Source: Saccopteryx bilineata (lineage: Eukaryota; Chordata; Mammalia; Chiroptera; Emballonuridae). From it: a stretch of 64,000 nucleotides of DNA. Position numbers and translations under genes: made by a program. Numbering within the stretch: the stretch's first letter is position 1; the number at the start of each line of letters is the position of its first letter. Positions 1 to 10,986 of the stretch are shown one piece after another. The notes beneath the pieces were generated by a model that had not been told where the DNA came from, ran no database searches, and saw only the letters and a list, made by a program, of their open reading frames with translations. The stretch spans positions 199,546,276 to 199,610,275 of the forward strand of contig NC_089492.1 of the NCBI RefSeq assembly GCF_036850765.1. Direction: 5' to 3'.

Positions 1-1776
1 CTGTGTCTACCATAGAGCAGAGTCTCAACAAATTTATGTTCAATGAGTGAATGAGAACTTTTACAATTCCCTTAGAACTAAACAATTTTAGCCCAGTAGG
101 CAATACAGAAAACTTATCTCTGTATTTACCACAATGGATAGCTTTTTGGAGAGAAGCAATCAGTGATTTGTTTTTATATATATTTTTAAAATATTGCTGA
201 TATAACACCAGCATATGCATTACTTTGAAAGGCTATAATATTTTACCGAGCTTTGCCTTGAGCTGGCATGCATTTTTCAAATGTGTTCAGTTTAATGGCA
301 TCTCTTTGAACCCTGACTAACTTACTGTGATTTGAGTAGGAGCTCTTTCTCTGTTTATCCCTAGGACCACACATTTTTTTCTCTTTCCAACACTACCACT
401 TATGCCTTGAAGCTGTTTGTTGTTGTATTGTAGGAGGAGATGGATAGTTATTTACTTTTATTTTCTGTTCACAAAAATAAGGTCTCCAAGAAATTCAGAA
501 GTTTTTTACTTGTCCAAGGTTAAGGCATGCCCCTCCCATACATTATCCTTGTGCAGCCTGTACCCAATGTAAAAAGGAAACTTGATTTTTGTAAAATTTC
601 CTATCAACACAAACATGATTCTACTGGTTGAAGGAGTTTTGTGCTTTTTTTCCTACAATTCACAGCTTTGTCTTTAGAATTGCATTGAGTAATTTTAGAT
701 TTATCACTTTTACAGGATATTTTATTGGTAATACTTGGGCTGGTGGGTTCTTGCCAGGAAATGTTTTTTCTATCAGGCTCAGAGTGGGAGTTGAATTTAT
801 AGCACACTGAGCCTGTGACATTGTCTTCATTCTAAGGTTAATTTTTCTTTATTTTAGTCAGCACTCTGGCCCTACTGTTCTTTATTACACTAAAGAATTT
901 TAGAACTTAAAAACTGCCCTCCTATTTTCATTCATTGTTGCTAGGACATCGCTCCTGACATACATTCACATAGTAGCATTGACAAGCCCCTGGTTTTCAC
1001 GGAGGACAGACTGTCGAATTCCTTCCTCCTAAAGTGCGTAGATCATCATTGGCCCAATATTGTGCATATTATTAGTAACTATATACATTTTATATGTGTG
1101 TGCACTTATGAGCTAGTCTTCTATAGCGTTACAATTGAAAGAGTCCAGACCTATGCAGTGACTGTGGACTTGGGAGCCAGAGTGCCCTTCCCTGTCTCCC
1201 TCCACTCACATGGGGAGAACGTCTGGAGAGCAGGGAATGAGGCATGTTGACTCCACTGACTGCAGCCGGGGGACCTCACGCCCTGACTAGAGTCATGAAC
1301 AATTCAAGGAGCACTCTGTGATGTGGCTTTCCTCTGACAGGAAGAAAACTTTTCTGGTCTTGAGCACAAGCTACTTTATTTCACTTTCACTTATAGTAGC
1401 TCTTCTATTCCTTTCTCCTACCTCCCAGAAAAGACTTGTTTCCTTGCAATTTTTTTTTCAGGGAGAATCAACTGATTTCTGGATTATATTTAATACTCTT
1501 CAATCAGCTTTCTTAGTTTTGTTTTTTTATCCACAAAGTATAATTAATAATACCTGAACCTTCATATCCCAGAGAAATATATGTGAAATAGGCTTCTGAA
1601 ACTGAAAACAGTGTACCTGTTTATGGACCACTGGATATGACAGAAATCAAAAGCTAGTTATGCATTTAGAACCTGCCAGTGCCGGGACTTGCAAAAACTT
1701 GATTATAGTTCTTAGCCTTTAGTTCATCATTCCACATAATCAGTAGCCTGAATGACATTTGGGGAAAGATTCTCCT
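1..1776 (+). other. EXOC2 intronic sequence, mostly single-copy
   Basis: The first 55 bases (ending in a TGAATGA-like motif) resemble the 3' end of an ancient L2 element. The rest is AT-rich sequence in which I see no exon, RNA gene or recognisable repeat. Open frames here are short and have no protein-like composition. Confidence 0.5.
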
Positions 1777-1792
1777 TAACTCCATTACTGTT

Positions 1793-2191
1793 TTTTTTTT
1801 CTTTTTTTTGCATTTTTCTGAAGCTGGAAACAGGGAGAGACAGTCAGACAGACTCCCGCATGCGCCTGACCGGGATCCACCCGGCATGCCCACCAGGGGT
1901 GACGCTCTGCCCACCAGGGGGTGATGCTCTGCCCATCCTGGGCGTCGCCATATTGCGACCAGAGCCACTCTAGCGCCTGGGGCAGAGGCAAAGGAGCCAT
2001 CCCCAGCGCCCGGGCCATCTTTGCTCCAGTGGAGCCTTGGCTGCGGGAGGGGAAGAGAGAGACAGAGGAAGGCGCGGCGGAGGGGTGGAGAAGCAAATGG
2101 GCGCTTCTCCTGTGTGCCCTGGCCGGGAATTGAACCCGGGTCCTCCGCATGCTAGGCCGACGCTCTACCGCTGAGCCAACCTTCCAGGGCC
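1793..2191 (-). mobile_element. Bat tRNA-derived SINE, long type
   Basis: Read on the minus strand this begins with a tRNA-like head carrying A-box and B-box motifs, continues through a CT-rich and a GC-rich body, and ends CTTCAGAAAAATGCAAAAAA before the A-tail. The target duplication taactccattactgtt flanks it at 1777-1792 and 2192-2207. The 148-residue open frame across it is only SINE sequence. Confidence 0.93.
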
Positions 2192-2424
2192 TAACTCCAT
2201 TACTGTTAACACGCATGATTTTACAGTGCAATAGTATTTTCCCTGTTCTGTAGAGAAGGCATTCTCAGTCCATGCAATTAAATTTAGAAGGAATTCTGAA
2301 ATATTCCACTCCAAATGAAAATAAATTGTTTTGGAGTTATGATAAAGAAGCATTTTGATTTTACATTTTTTCCTTGCATTGTAATGAAAGCTGTTCATGA
2401 ATCCTGTGACTACCGGGACCAATC

Positions 2425-2580
2425 ACATGCACTATCTTCTGTAATCCTCACTGTAGCCCTACAAGATAAGTATTGTTCTTACACTCACTCATAGAAGAGA
2501 AAACTGGGCTTACAGTTTGTAAGTTATGAAATTAGAGTTTGATCCAAGATCATCTGACTTTGAACTCTTACACTATTAGA
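2425..2580 (-). repeat. MIR fragment
   Basis: The order 'taatcctcactgtagcccta', then 'aagataagtattgttcttac', then 'aaaactgggcttacag' and 'ttgatccaagatcatctgac' follows the reverse of the MIR consensus. It is old and diverged. The 2600-3237 interval to its right holds no recognisable repeat or gene until the first EXOC2 exon. Confidence 0.6.
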
Positions 2581-3237
2581 GCTATTACTTACACTAAGCC
2601 TAGAGCTATAGGCTTACACTATTGTGTGTGCCTGCTTTTGAGTGGAGTCGTGTTCATTCATTCTGTACCATCCGAACTCTGATGTTGTGTTCAGTTTTTG
2701 ACTTGCTTTATGGAATCAGATTGAATGTGGTTTTGTCAGAAGTTTCTCCCAGAAGTAAATTAAGAGCAAAATAGTTGTTCTGCATAATAATTTGAATTTT
2801 TACCTTTGGAAGTATGCTATCACAGATATTGAGGATGTTTTTTAAGTTTTGGTAAATACCCTTCTGTTGTCTATTTTTTTTTGGCTGTTAATTTGCATGT
2901 GTTTGCACACATATGTAGACTATGTATGTGAAGAAACCAAAGGACATTTTAAAATTTTGGTTTTGAAGGAGACTTACCAACATTTATCGAGCAGGTAAAC
3001 AATGACAGAATGGAAAAATAATGAAAGAAAACTCTTAAGTAATTTAACCTTTTTAAAAAACCTGTACAAAAGCAGTCCTTTCTCCATTTGGTTCTCAAAA
3101 GGAAATCGAGGGGGGTGTTACTTTCTGTTTCTCCTTAGAAGCTGTGAGGCAGTAGCACTGTGCACAGCGACGCCAGCAGGGGACAGGCAGCTTGTGTTTA
3201 CACTAAATGCCTTTTCCCTCCCCTTTCTTGATTTCAG

Positions 3238-3293
3238 GTGTCAGGAACTATTTAAAAGAAGCATTAGTGAATATAATTGCAGTGCATGCAGAG
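3238..3293 (+). CDS. EXOC2: EXOC2 coding exon (fifth from last in gene)
   Basis: This 56-nt internal exon encodes VRNYLKEALVNIIAVHAE after two bases that complete a codon begun in the previous exon. A pyrimidine tract and ATTTCAG precede it, and GTAAGCT follows as donor. It reads in frame into the next exon. I recognise the peptide from the C-terminal part of EXOC2/SEC5, a subunit of the exocyst, which tethers secretory vesicles to the plasma membrane and is an effector of Ral GTPases. The intron after it is only 181 nt. I found no convincing earlier EXOC2 exon between 1 and 3237, so the rest of the gene should lie to the left. Confidence 0.9.
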
Positions 3294-3474
3294 GTAAGCT
3301 ATCATTAGATGTTCCCAAAAGATACAGGTTACTGGGCGGGGGGGGGGAGGGAGAAAGGGGCTAATTTGATGGTTTTTATGGTGGTCTTTTTTCCCAACTT
3401 TTTTGTGCATTCATTTATAACAAATTTGAAAAAGTCCCCATAATGCACCATTTCTCCTTATTTAAACCTCTTAG

Positions 3475-3597
3475 GTGTTCACTATTTCAAAAGAACTGGT
3501 GCCTCGAGTCCTGTCCAAGGTGGTGGAAGCGGTTTCTGAGGAGCTGAACAGACTCATGCAGTGTGTGTCATCCTTCAGCAAGCATGGGGCCTTGCAG
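3475..3597 (+). CDS. EXOC2: EXOC2 coding exon (fourth from last)
   Basis: This exon has 123 nt, exactly 41 codons, phase 0 at both ends. It starts with [20 protein letters not shown] and ends with FSKHGALQ. The acceptor is CTCTTAG and the donor is CAG/GTACCA, a weaker donor than the others. The peptide is the helical C-terminal region of SEC5 as I recall it from mammals, with only conservative changes. The next intron (3598-10682, about 7.1 kb) holds a composite L1, older L1 pieces, two SINEs, a hAT-type element and a mariner-like element. Confidence 0.93.
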
Positions 3598-4003
3598 GTA
3601 CCAAAGTCATCCAGTCCCACATCAGACCTTCGCCTTATTTACACATACAGGTGCATTTGTAGTCATCAGTCCTAAGATATACAGACAAGTTTTCGGTTGT
3701 TTGTTTTTGATGGGCCTGCTGATTGAAGTCCACATGGTCTCTCCTGCATAAACCACACCAGCCATTCCTTGTCTACAAGTTCCAGAGTTTCTGTGTCTTC
3801 AGAGCAGTGCAAGACCTAACAACTCTGGTGAAATTGTATATATCTCATTTTGTATCATGGATTTTCCACTGTATCGCGGGATTTTGTGGTATATAGGTAG
3901 TTTTATAAATTTATTATTTTAATTATTTTTGCAGTAAAATAAGCATTTTTAGCCTAAATTGAAAACAATATAAAAATATTAATTAAAACATTAAAAGAAT
4001 ATT

Positions 4004-4940
4004 TTTTAATAAATAAATTTTTATTAATTTTAATGGGGTGACATCAATAAATCAGGATACATATATTCAAAGAAAACATGTCCAGGTTATCTTGTCATTC
4101 AATTATGTTGCATACTCATCACCCAAAGTCAGATTGTCCTCCGTCACCTTCTATCTAGTTTTCTTTGTGCCCCTCCCCCTCCCCCTCTCCCTCCTTCCCT
4201 CCTCCTGCCCCCCCCACTCTTGTCCATGTCTCTTAGTCTCGTTTTTTATGTCCCACCAATGTATGGAATCCTGCAGTTCTTGGTTTTTTCTGATTTACTT
4301 ATTTCACTCCGTATAATGTTGTCAAGATCCCACCATTTTGTTGTAAGTGATCCGATGTCATCATTTCTTATGGCTGAATAGTATACCATGGTGTATATAT
4401 GCCACATCTTCTTTATCCAGTCTTCTATTTTTTTTTTACAGTGATTAAAGCCTTTAAGCAAACTCTTGGCCAATACAGCAAGAATCCATAAAAAAGTAGT
4501 GTCCTTAACATGTTCACCAAGTCCAAGTTGGCCCCAACACCATGCCAAAACCCTGAAAAATGCAACCCAACCCCAGTTCAGTCTGTTAGGAGCTGTCCCA
4601 AGGAGCAAGAGTCCAGGAAAAGACCGCATAGCACTGGAATTGTTGTCACAATTCTATACTTTGCAGCTCACATCCAAGTCCCAATGGCCGCTGCTTCTAG
4701 CTGGTAATGATTCAGGTAGACTGGAAAAGCCATCTGCAGCATGTATGGAGATGGAGCTTCTGTTCTCCTCTGCCAGTCTCAGTGTGGCTTCTTCAGTGTT
4801 CCTTGGTTGAAGAGTCCTCTTAGTTTAGTCCAAAGTTGGTTTTTCCAGATGATAGTTCTTAAAATTATTTGTAATCCACTTTGGTTCTGGGAGGTGGATA
4901 TTGGTATGTCCGCCTACTCCAGCGCCCTCTTGTCTTCCTC
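4004..4940 (-). mobile_element. Composite internally deleted L1: 5' UTR start joined to ORF2 tail and 3' UTR
   Basis: A perfect 19-bp target duplication (aaaacattaaaagaatatt, 3985-4003 and 4941-4959) shows that this 937-bp block inserted as one unit. Read on the minus strand, the first half (4940 to about 4440) starts like an L1 5' UTR. Its first 70 or so bases resemble the start of the L1 at 63405, including AGACAAGA and GGATTACAAATA. After a run of about ten A it continues as the last 60-odd codons of ORF2 and the 3' UTR, matching the tail of the full-length L1 at 42090-42480. ORF1 and nearly all of ORF2 are missing. A 127-codon open frame (4246-4629) crosses the join in frame. Confidence 0.85.
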
Positions 4941-5159
4941 AAAACATTAAAAGAATATTAAATCGAAATAAAATATGTAGGATACAGCAGAAGAGCAAGG
5001 AAGGTATCCCAGAGAGCAAAAGGCAAGAGCTACAAGTTGTGTGTACGCACTGCCTAAATCTCTGGTTGGCTCCTAAGCTATATATGCTTGGCCAGACTGC
5101 ACTACAGCCAGCCCAGTTACGCCTAAAAGAACTGAAGTAAGGGTTATAATGCTGCCCAA

Positions 5160-6340
5160 GAGGCAAGTGTTTTGAGTTTTAGTTTAAATAAACTGCTTGC
5201 CAAAATTAGCAAAACAAAATCAGCATTCTTCAGAGGCATATTACAGAACCCAGCTTCTCTACAGCATAATGTACACTGTGTCCAGGATGCAATCTAAATT
5301 TATTGAAAGTACCAGCAGAACAAAACAAGAATACAATGGCCCATTTTCAATAGAAAGACAATCAACTGAGAGCCTTCAGATGGCCCCATTGTTAGAATTC
5401 AGAGACGAGTTTTAAAGCAGTTGTGTTCAGTGAAATAAGGGTGACTATGCTCAAATGAATGAAGAGATAAGAAATCTCAGCATAAAAAAAGAAACCTTAA
5501 GAGAGGAACTAAATGGAAATTCTGGAATAGAAAAAAATAATATATGTGTATATGAATTTTTTTACAGTCCATTAGATCAGAATAACTACAGAATAGAGAA
5601 GACAGAAGAAAAAGTCAGTGAATTTGTAGATCAATAGAAATTAATCCCATATGAAAAACAGAGAAAAGAATAATTGGGGGAAAATTAACAGAACTCTAAG
5701 GACCGCAAAGGCAATGTCAAAATGCCTAGCATACGCCGAGTTCAATTTCCAGAACAGTTAGAATGGCTGGTCAGCCCATGAAAGGATGGTCAGCATCATC
5801 ACTTGGCTCTCTCACACATTGTTGGGAGTGTAAATCATACTTTGGGAAAAATTCTTGCAGTTTCTTTGAAACCTAAACATACACATCTCCTGTGACCTAG
5901 CCATTCCAATCATAGGTATTTAACCAAAGGAACTAAAAACATATATTCATGAAAAAAACATAAGAATACTCATATCAGTTTTCTTTATAATGGCCCAAAA
6001 CTGGAAACAACCCAGGCGCCTATCAACGGAATAAACAAACAAACTGTTGTATGTTCATCTAGAATATACTATTCAACATTGAGGACAGACTACTGGTACC
6101 CCCCGATCAATCTCAGGAGCTTTAAGCTGAAGAAAGGAAGCCTTAGAGTAAAACACACATGTCACTATATCTGTTTCTAATTGGCGATAGAAAAAGTTCT
6201 CAGGAAGCTTACCTCTGGGTAGTTGTGATTCAAAGGGATGGACCTAAAGGAGCTTCATAGGGTGATGGTTCTCTCCCTTGAATATATGTTTTCATTGCTC
6301 AGGTTTATGTATCAGAACTCATCAAATGTTACACTATAAG
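5160..6340 (+). repeat. Old L1/HAL1-type LINE fragments
   Basis: The left part (about 5160-5700) has short open stretches rich in Glu, Lys and Asn, such as NEEIRNLSIKKETLREELNG, like ORF1 of HAL1 or old L1 elements. The right part (about 5720-6290) matches the sense strand of the end of L1 ORF2, including 'ataatggcccaaaactggaa' and 'caacccaggcgcctatcaac'. It is heavily diverged and rearranged. Confidence 0.65.
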
Positions 6341-6354
6341 ATTTGTCCTTTGTG

Positions 6355-6712
6355 GCTCTGGCCAGTTGGCTCAGTGGATAGTGTTGGCCCAGCATACAGA
6401 CATCCCGGTTTGATTCCTGGCCAGGGCACACATGAGAAGCGACCATCTGCTTCTCTTTCTCTCCCTCTCCCCTCCCCCCCACCATTTTTTTTCTCTTTTC
6501 TCCTCTCACAACCGGTGGCTCCATTGGTTCAAGTACCAGCCCCAGATGCTGAGGATAGCTCAGTTGGTCCAAGCATTGGCCTCAGGCACTGAGGATGGCT
6601 CAGTTGATTTTAGCATCAGCCCCATAGGAGGGTTGCTGGTGGATCCCCGTTGGGGTGCACTCTGTCTCGCTATCTCCCCTCCCCTCTCACTTAAAAAAAT
6701 AAAAATAAAAAT
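6355..6712 (+). mobile_element. Bat tRNA-derived SINE, older long type
   Basis: The head GGCTCTGGCCAGTTGGCTCA and a B-box-like GGTTTGATTCC are followed by a CT-rich middle, a 'ctgaggatggctcagttg' segment that appears twice, and an A-rich tail. A 14-bp duplication with one mismatch (atttgtccttttgtg-like) lies at 6341-6354 and 6713-6726. Confidence 0.88.
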
Positions 6713-6729
6713 ATTTGTCCATTGTGTAG

Positions 6730-8043
6730 AATGTAAATTTTAACTAAAAAAAAAAAAAAGAATTAAAACTGTCTACTATAGTTAATCATGCATGGTGAAG
6801 TACATCAAAACAATGTGATGGGTTTATGGTTGGATAGATAAATGACAGTGCTAGTAAGTGTTAATGGTAGAGACTGGGTTTATGCGTATTCAATGTAAAA
6901 TTCTTTCAATGTCTATATACATTTGAATCAGCTGGAGAACTTTTTCCATATGCAGCAAGTCTTCATAAACATTGTTTTGTTCAACGCCCCTGAATTGGAA
7001 TAAGTTGGTTGAAAAATAATGATCTTCCTTGTTTTTATTAATCTTTCCCAATAGCTCACTGTTATTTCAGTGTTTAAATTAAAGTGTTAATGGTCTTCAT
7101 TTAGAAGTTTGGTGATGTTTTTATAACTGTAAACTCTTTTTTCCAGCAATTAGCCTGCAGTAAAATTGATTTTGTTATACATTTCTCTTAAAGTCACAAT
7201 TTCCAAGAACCTGTCGATGACATTAAATGAGGATTTCCTCTTCACATATCCAGGAGACTATCGGCCACTGTGACTATTCAACCTCTAATACTTGATACTT
7301 CCAAGGAACCTGGCAGACGTTTTTTCATTTTGAAAATGTTCAAATGATTGTAACTGCCCTGCTTTGCTCTTTCCCTTTGAAAATGCCTTTTTGATGTCCT
7401 TTTGAGTACATAACTCTGAGAAAAACTACAGATTGATCTTTAATAGTCATTAACATCAAAGGTCAATGCATCAGTCTTCAAAACCTTCCTGACACGCAGT
7501 TTAGAGAGGAGTGGAGTGACAGTTTGGTGATTTTAGCTGATCTTTTAGCATGATTTCTTTTGGCATACAGTTTTTTGTATACTATAGAAGTAACTATAAC
7601 TTTTACAATTGGCATAATAAATAGGTTAATTAAAACACCTTGTTTGACTGAAATTTCTACATGAAGATTACTTTTACAGTGATTTATTTAATCCTAAAAT
7701 ATTCACCTAAAAGTGCTACCTTATTTTTACTCTTCGATATTTTTCATTGTAGGTATGATTTTTACATAAACTAGAGTATAAACAATAAAGGTAAATTGTC
7801 ATAGGTAGGCTCTCTAGTTACAGACTATTTTTCAGGCTTATGAAACAGTGAAAAATGAAACCAAACAATTACTTTTCAAACAGAAAAGTTTCACTGAATA
7901 TACTGTACCTTTTATAAATCAGCTTTTATCCAGATTGATTACAGAATTTCTAATTAACTCTGATTTAAAGAACTAGCCATGTCCTTTATGATTGTTTTAC
8001 ATTTCATGTACTCCTGCAGAATCATGTCCTGAGCATCACCCAC
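6730..8043 (+). other. EXOC2 intronic sequence, no gene seen
   Basis: AT-rich single-copy sequence inside the 7.1-kb intron. I see no exon, RNA gene or clear repeat in it. Confidence 0.45.
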
Positions 8044-8235
8044 CAGGCGTCCCCAAACTACTGCCCGTGGGCCACAATGCGGCCCCCTGAGGCCATTTAT
8101 CCAGCCCCCACTGCACTTCTGGAAGGGGCACCTCTTTCATTGGTGGTCAGTGAGAGGACCACTGTATTTGGCAGCCCTCCAATGGTCTGAGGGACAGTGA
8201 ACTGGCCCCCTGTGTAAAAAGTTTGGAGACCCCTG
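8044..8235. mobile_element. Short non-autonomous hAT-type element
   Basis: The ends form inverted repeats: caggcgtccccaaact at the left, and at the right the complement of caggggtctccaaactt. The inside is GC-rich ('gggccacaatgcggccccct') and has no coding capacity. This end structure is typical of non-autonomous hAT elements of bats. I could not define an unambiguous 8-bp target duplication. Confidence 0.75.
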
Positions 8236-8392
8236 ACCCATACTATGGGCACCTGAGTCGAAGGTGGCAGCTGTGGGCTTTCTCATCAGAGGTTCTTTTA
8301 GAACTGAAGAAAACTGATCTGTGTGTAAAGTCACACTTCAAGCTTGCAAACATGTGTAAGCTTTAGGTATAGCTTTTCTGTCATTAAACTTT

Positions 8393-8760
8393 GCCCTGTC
8401 CGGTTGGCTCAGTGGTAGAGCATTGGCCTGGCATGTGGATGTCCTGGGTTCAATTTCCATCAGGGCACACAGGAAAAGCAACCATCTACATCTCTACCCC
8501 TCCCCCTCTCGCTTCTCTCTCTAGCTCTTTCTTCCCCTTCCAACTGCCAGCCATGACTCTGTTGGAGCCCCAGGCACTGAGTATGGCTCCATGGCCTTCA
8601 TCTCAGGGGCTAAAATAGCTTGGTTGCAACAGAGCAACGGCCCCAGGTGGGCAGAGCATTGTCCTATAGGGGGTTTGCCGGGTAGGTCCCAGTCCAGGCA
8701 CATACAGGAGTCTGTCTCTCTGCCTCCCCACTTCTCACTTAAGAAAAAATAAAAATAAAG
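8393..8760 (+). mobile_element. Bat tRNA-derived SINE, long type
   Basis: It begins GCCCTGTCCGGTTGGCTCAG with a B-box-like GGTTCAATTTCC. The body has the segments 'gagccccaggcactgagtat' and 'gggcagagcattgtcc' seen in the other long SINEs, and it ends in an A-rich tail. Confidence 0.88.
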
Positions 8761-8944
8761 TTTTGTGCAGGTATAATTCATATACCACACAAATGTATAA
8801 AAAGAGTATACAACTCAGTGATATCTTTTTTACTATGTTCACAAAGTTTTGTAATCATCACCAAAATCAATTTATGAAGAATGCCTCTGTGAACATTCAT
8901 TTATAAGTTTTTGTGGACATATGTTTTCATTTCTTTCAGTTATA

Positions 8945-9518
8945 CAGTGTGTCCGTAAAGTCATGTGCACTTTTGACCGGTCACAGGAAAGCAACAAAAG
9001 ATGATAGAAATGTGAAATCTGCACCAAATAAAAGGAAAACTCTCCCAGTTTCATACCTATTCAGTACAGTTCGATGTGGGCTCATGCACAAATTTTTTAG
9101 GGCTCCTTAAGTAGCTATCCTGTATAGCCTCTACAGACTCATCACTGACTGATGGCCTACCAGAATGGAGTTTCTCCACCAAATTGCCAGTTTCCTTCAA
9201 CTGCTTATCCCACCGAGTAATGTTATTTCTATGTGGTAGTGCTTTGTTATAAACGTGCCGATATTCACGTTGCACTTTGGTCACGGATTCGAATTTAGTG
9301 AGCCACAGAACACACTGAAATTTCCTCTGTACTGTCCACATCTCGACTGGCATGGCCGTGGGCTGCTCCGCTGTATACACGGTGTTATGTCATCATCTGT
9401 GCATGTGCACATGCTGCCACATCAACCTACAGAAGCTGGGAGGGTTTCCCTTGTATTTGGTGCAGATTTCACATTTCTGTCATCTTTTGTTGCTTTCCTA
9501 TGACCAGTCACTTGACTT
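8945..9518 (-). mobile_element. Mariner-like element with long subterminal inverted repeats
   Basis: The left end reads CAGTGTGTCCGTAAAGTCAT directly after TA. Bases 8976-9049 are repeated in inverted order at about 9437-9505, with only a handful of differences. The right tip is degraded (cttgactttc where the complement of the left tip is expected). The inside encodes an N-terminal helix-turn-helix transposase fragment on the minus strand. It lies in an old L1, so it arrived later. Confidence 0.82.
9057..9380 (-). pseudogene. Mariner-family transposase fragment (N-terminal HTH)
   Basis: The 107-residue open frame contains QRKFQCVLWLTKFESVTKVQ, then a basic patch with HRNNITRWDKQLKETGNL and GRPSVSDESVEAI. 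I recognise this as the DUF4817-type helix-turn-helix DNA-binding domain found in many animal mariner-like transposases. The catalytic DDE/D domain is absent, because the element ends soon after. The protein cannot transpose. At best it could bind DNA, and expression is not supported by anything seen here. Confidence 0.75.
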
Positions 9519-10682
9519 TCCTACCAGCATGTATGAAAATTCCAGGTCCTGTACATTTTTGCCAATAAATGTTACTGTCTGTCAGATTATAGCCATTCTC
9601 AGGTAGGAGAAGTGGTGTCTCATTCTTTTCACTTTCTTGATGGTTTCCTTTTGAGCATAGAATGTTTTAATTTTGATGAAGTTCAATTTATCTATTTTTT
9701 CTTTTATTCTTATACTTTGATGTCATTTCTAAGAAGGCTTCCCAACCCAACATCACAAAGATTTACTCCTGATTTATACTAGCGTTTTATAATTTTATTG
9801 CTTACATTTAGGTCTCTTTTGAATTAATTTTAGTATTAAGGACAGGATCTAATTTCAGTCTTTTACATGAGAATATCCAGTTATTTCAGCCTCATTGTTG
9901 AAGAGATTGTTCTTTGCCCATTCACTGGTCTCCCTTGTCAAAAATCAGTTGATCATAAATGTAAAGGTTTATTTCTGGACACTCAATTCTATTTTGTTGA
10001 CCTACATGTCTGTCCATATACCAGTTTCACACTGTCTTGATTATTGTAGCTTTGTAGTAAGTTTTGACTTCAGAAAGCGTGAATTTTTCCAACTGTGTTA
10101 TTCTTTTTCACAATTGTTTTGTCTGTTTGGAGTCAACTTGTCAATTTTTGTTTTTAAAAAATCTAATTGTAATTTTACTAGGCATCATATTGAATCTGTA
10201 GAGCTTTAGCTTAGCCTTTGAGATTAAAGTCAGTATGGCTAGAAGGTTCAGGTGTAAGGAAGTAAGCCAACCCACTTCCTTAAATCTGTGTAGGAAAAGA
10301 ATTTGAGGACAGTGTTTCCAACTTTCCTTCCTCTCACAAGCAGATAGAAAGGAAAATTATGAGGTAGGTAGTAAATGCAGACTGTTGGGAAATCCTTGTG
10401 TAGTCCGTACCTTTCATAGCAAGATATCTAGCTCCCTGCATTCACACAGTCATATTTGACTATAAATTAATTTTCAGTCAACGGAAATTTTGTCATAGCC
10501 TATTTCTTTGGTCTGTTTTTAAGTCTGTTCATAACTAGTAATCACATGGGTAGAAGTAACCTTATGCCTGTAGTATTCTGTCAACGCAATAAACTGGCTG
10601 GAAACTGTCCCCCTTACAACCTATTTCTGCTTGATCATTGTCAGAGATCCTTATTGTCACTTTGTCCTTTTTTCATTTTTAG

Positions 10683-10744
10683 GCGAGGCTTGAAATCTGT
10701 GCTTTGAGGGATACTGTGGCTGTTTACCTGACGCCTGAAAGCAA
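10683..10744 (+). CDS. EXOC2: EXOC2 coding exon (third from last)
   Basis: This 62-nt exon encodes ARLEICALRDTVAVYLTPES plus two bases (AA) of a lysine codon completed by the first G of the next exon. A long T-rich tract ending in TTTTTAG precedes it and GTGAGAT follows. The frame joins exactly to the exons on both sides. The peptide is strongly conserved EXOC2 sequence. Confidence 0.93.
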
Positions 10745-10986
10745 GTGAGATGCTAAATGTTCTTGTTCTGGAGTGCTTCATTAAAAATAAAGCTTGCCTT
10801 TCTAACATGTGAAGTCCTTTGTAAAGATAACTGATCAGAGGGAATTTTTGTGATATTGTGACATGAAAATATTTACATTTGATCAAATTTTTTCATTTAA
10901 AAGCATGCATACACATAATATAAACTATAATAGATTCCTAAGAGACAGGTTCTTTAGAGCATAATATAAAGGAAAAAAGATTTAGT

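Larger units (their letters stand above)
8765..10215 (-). mobile_element. Old L1 (ORF2 end) interrupted by a mariner-like element
   Basis: The + strand from 8765 to 8944 and from 9519 to about 10215 follows the antisense of L1 ORF2: 'ggacatatgttttcatttct', then after the insertion 'cctaccagcatgtatgaaaa', 'gttactgtctgtcagattat', 'ttgatgaagttcaatttatc' and 'ctggacactcaattctattt'. The order is collinear, with a gap at the insertion site. It is diverged and non-coding. Confidence 0.8.

Noticed and set aside
1318..1557. Candidate earlier EXOC2 exon or membrane protein in a 79-codon frame
   Set aside because: Hydrophobic composition from T-rich intron DNA, no convincing splice sites, no resemblance to SEC5.
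3002..3364. 120-codon frame overlapping the first EXOC2 exon
   Set aside because: It is in a different frame from the EXOC2 coding frame and runs across intron. It is a shadow.
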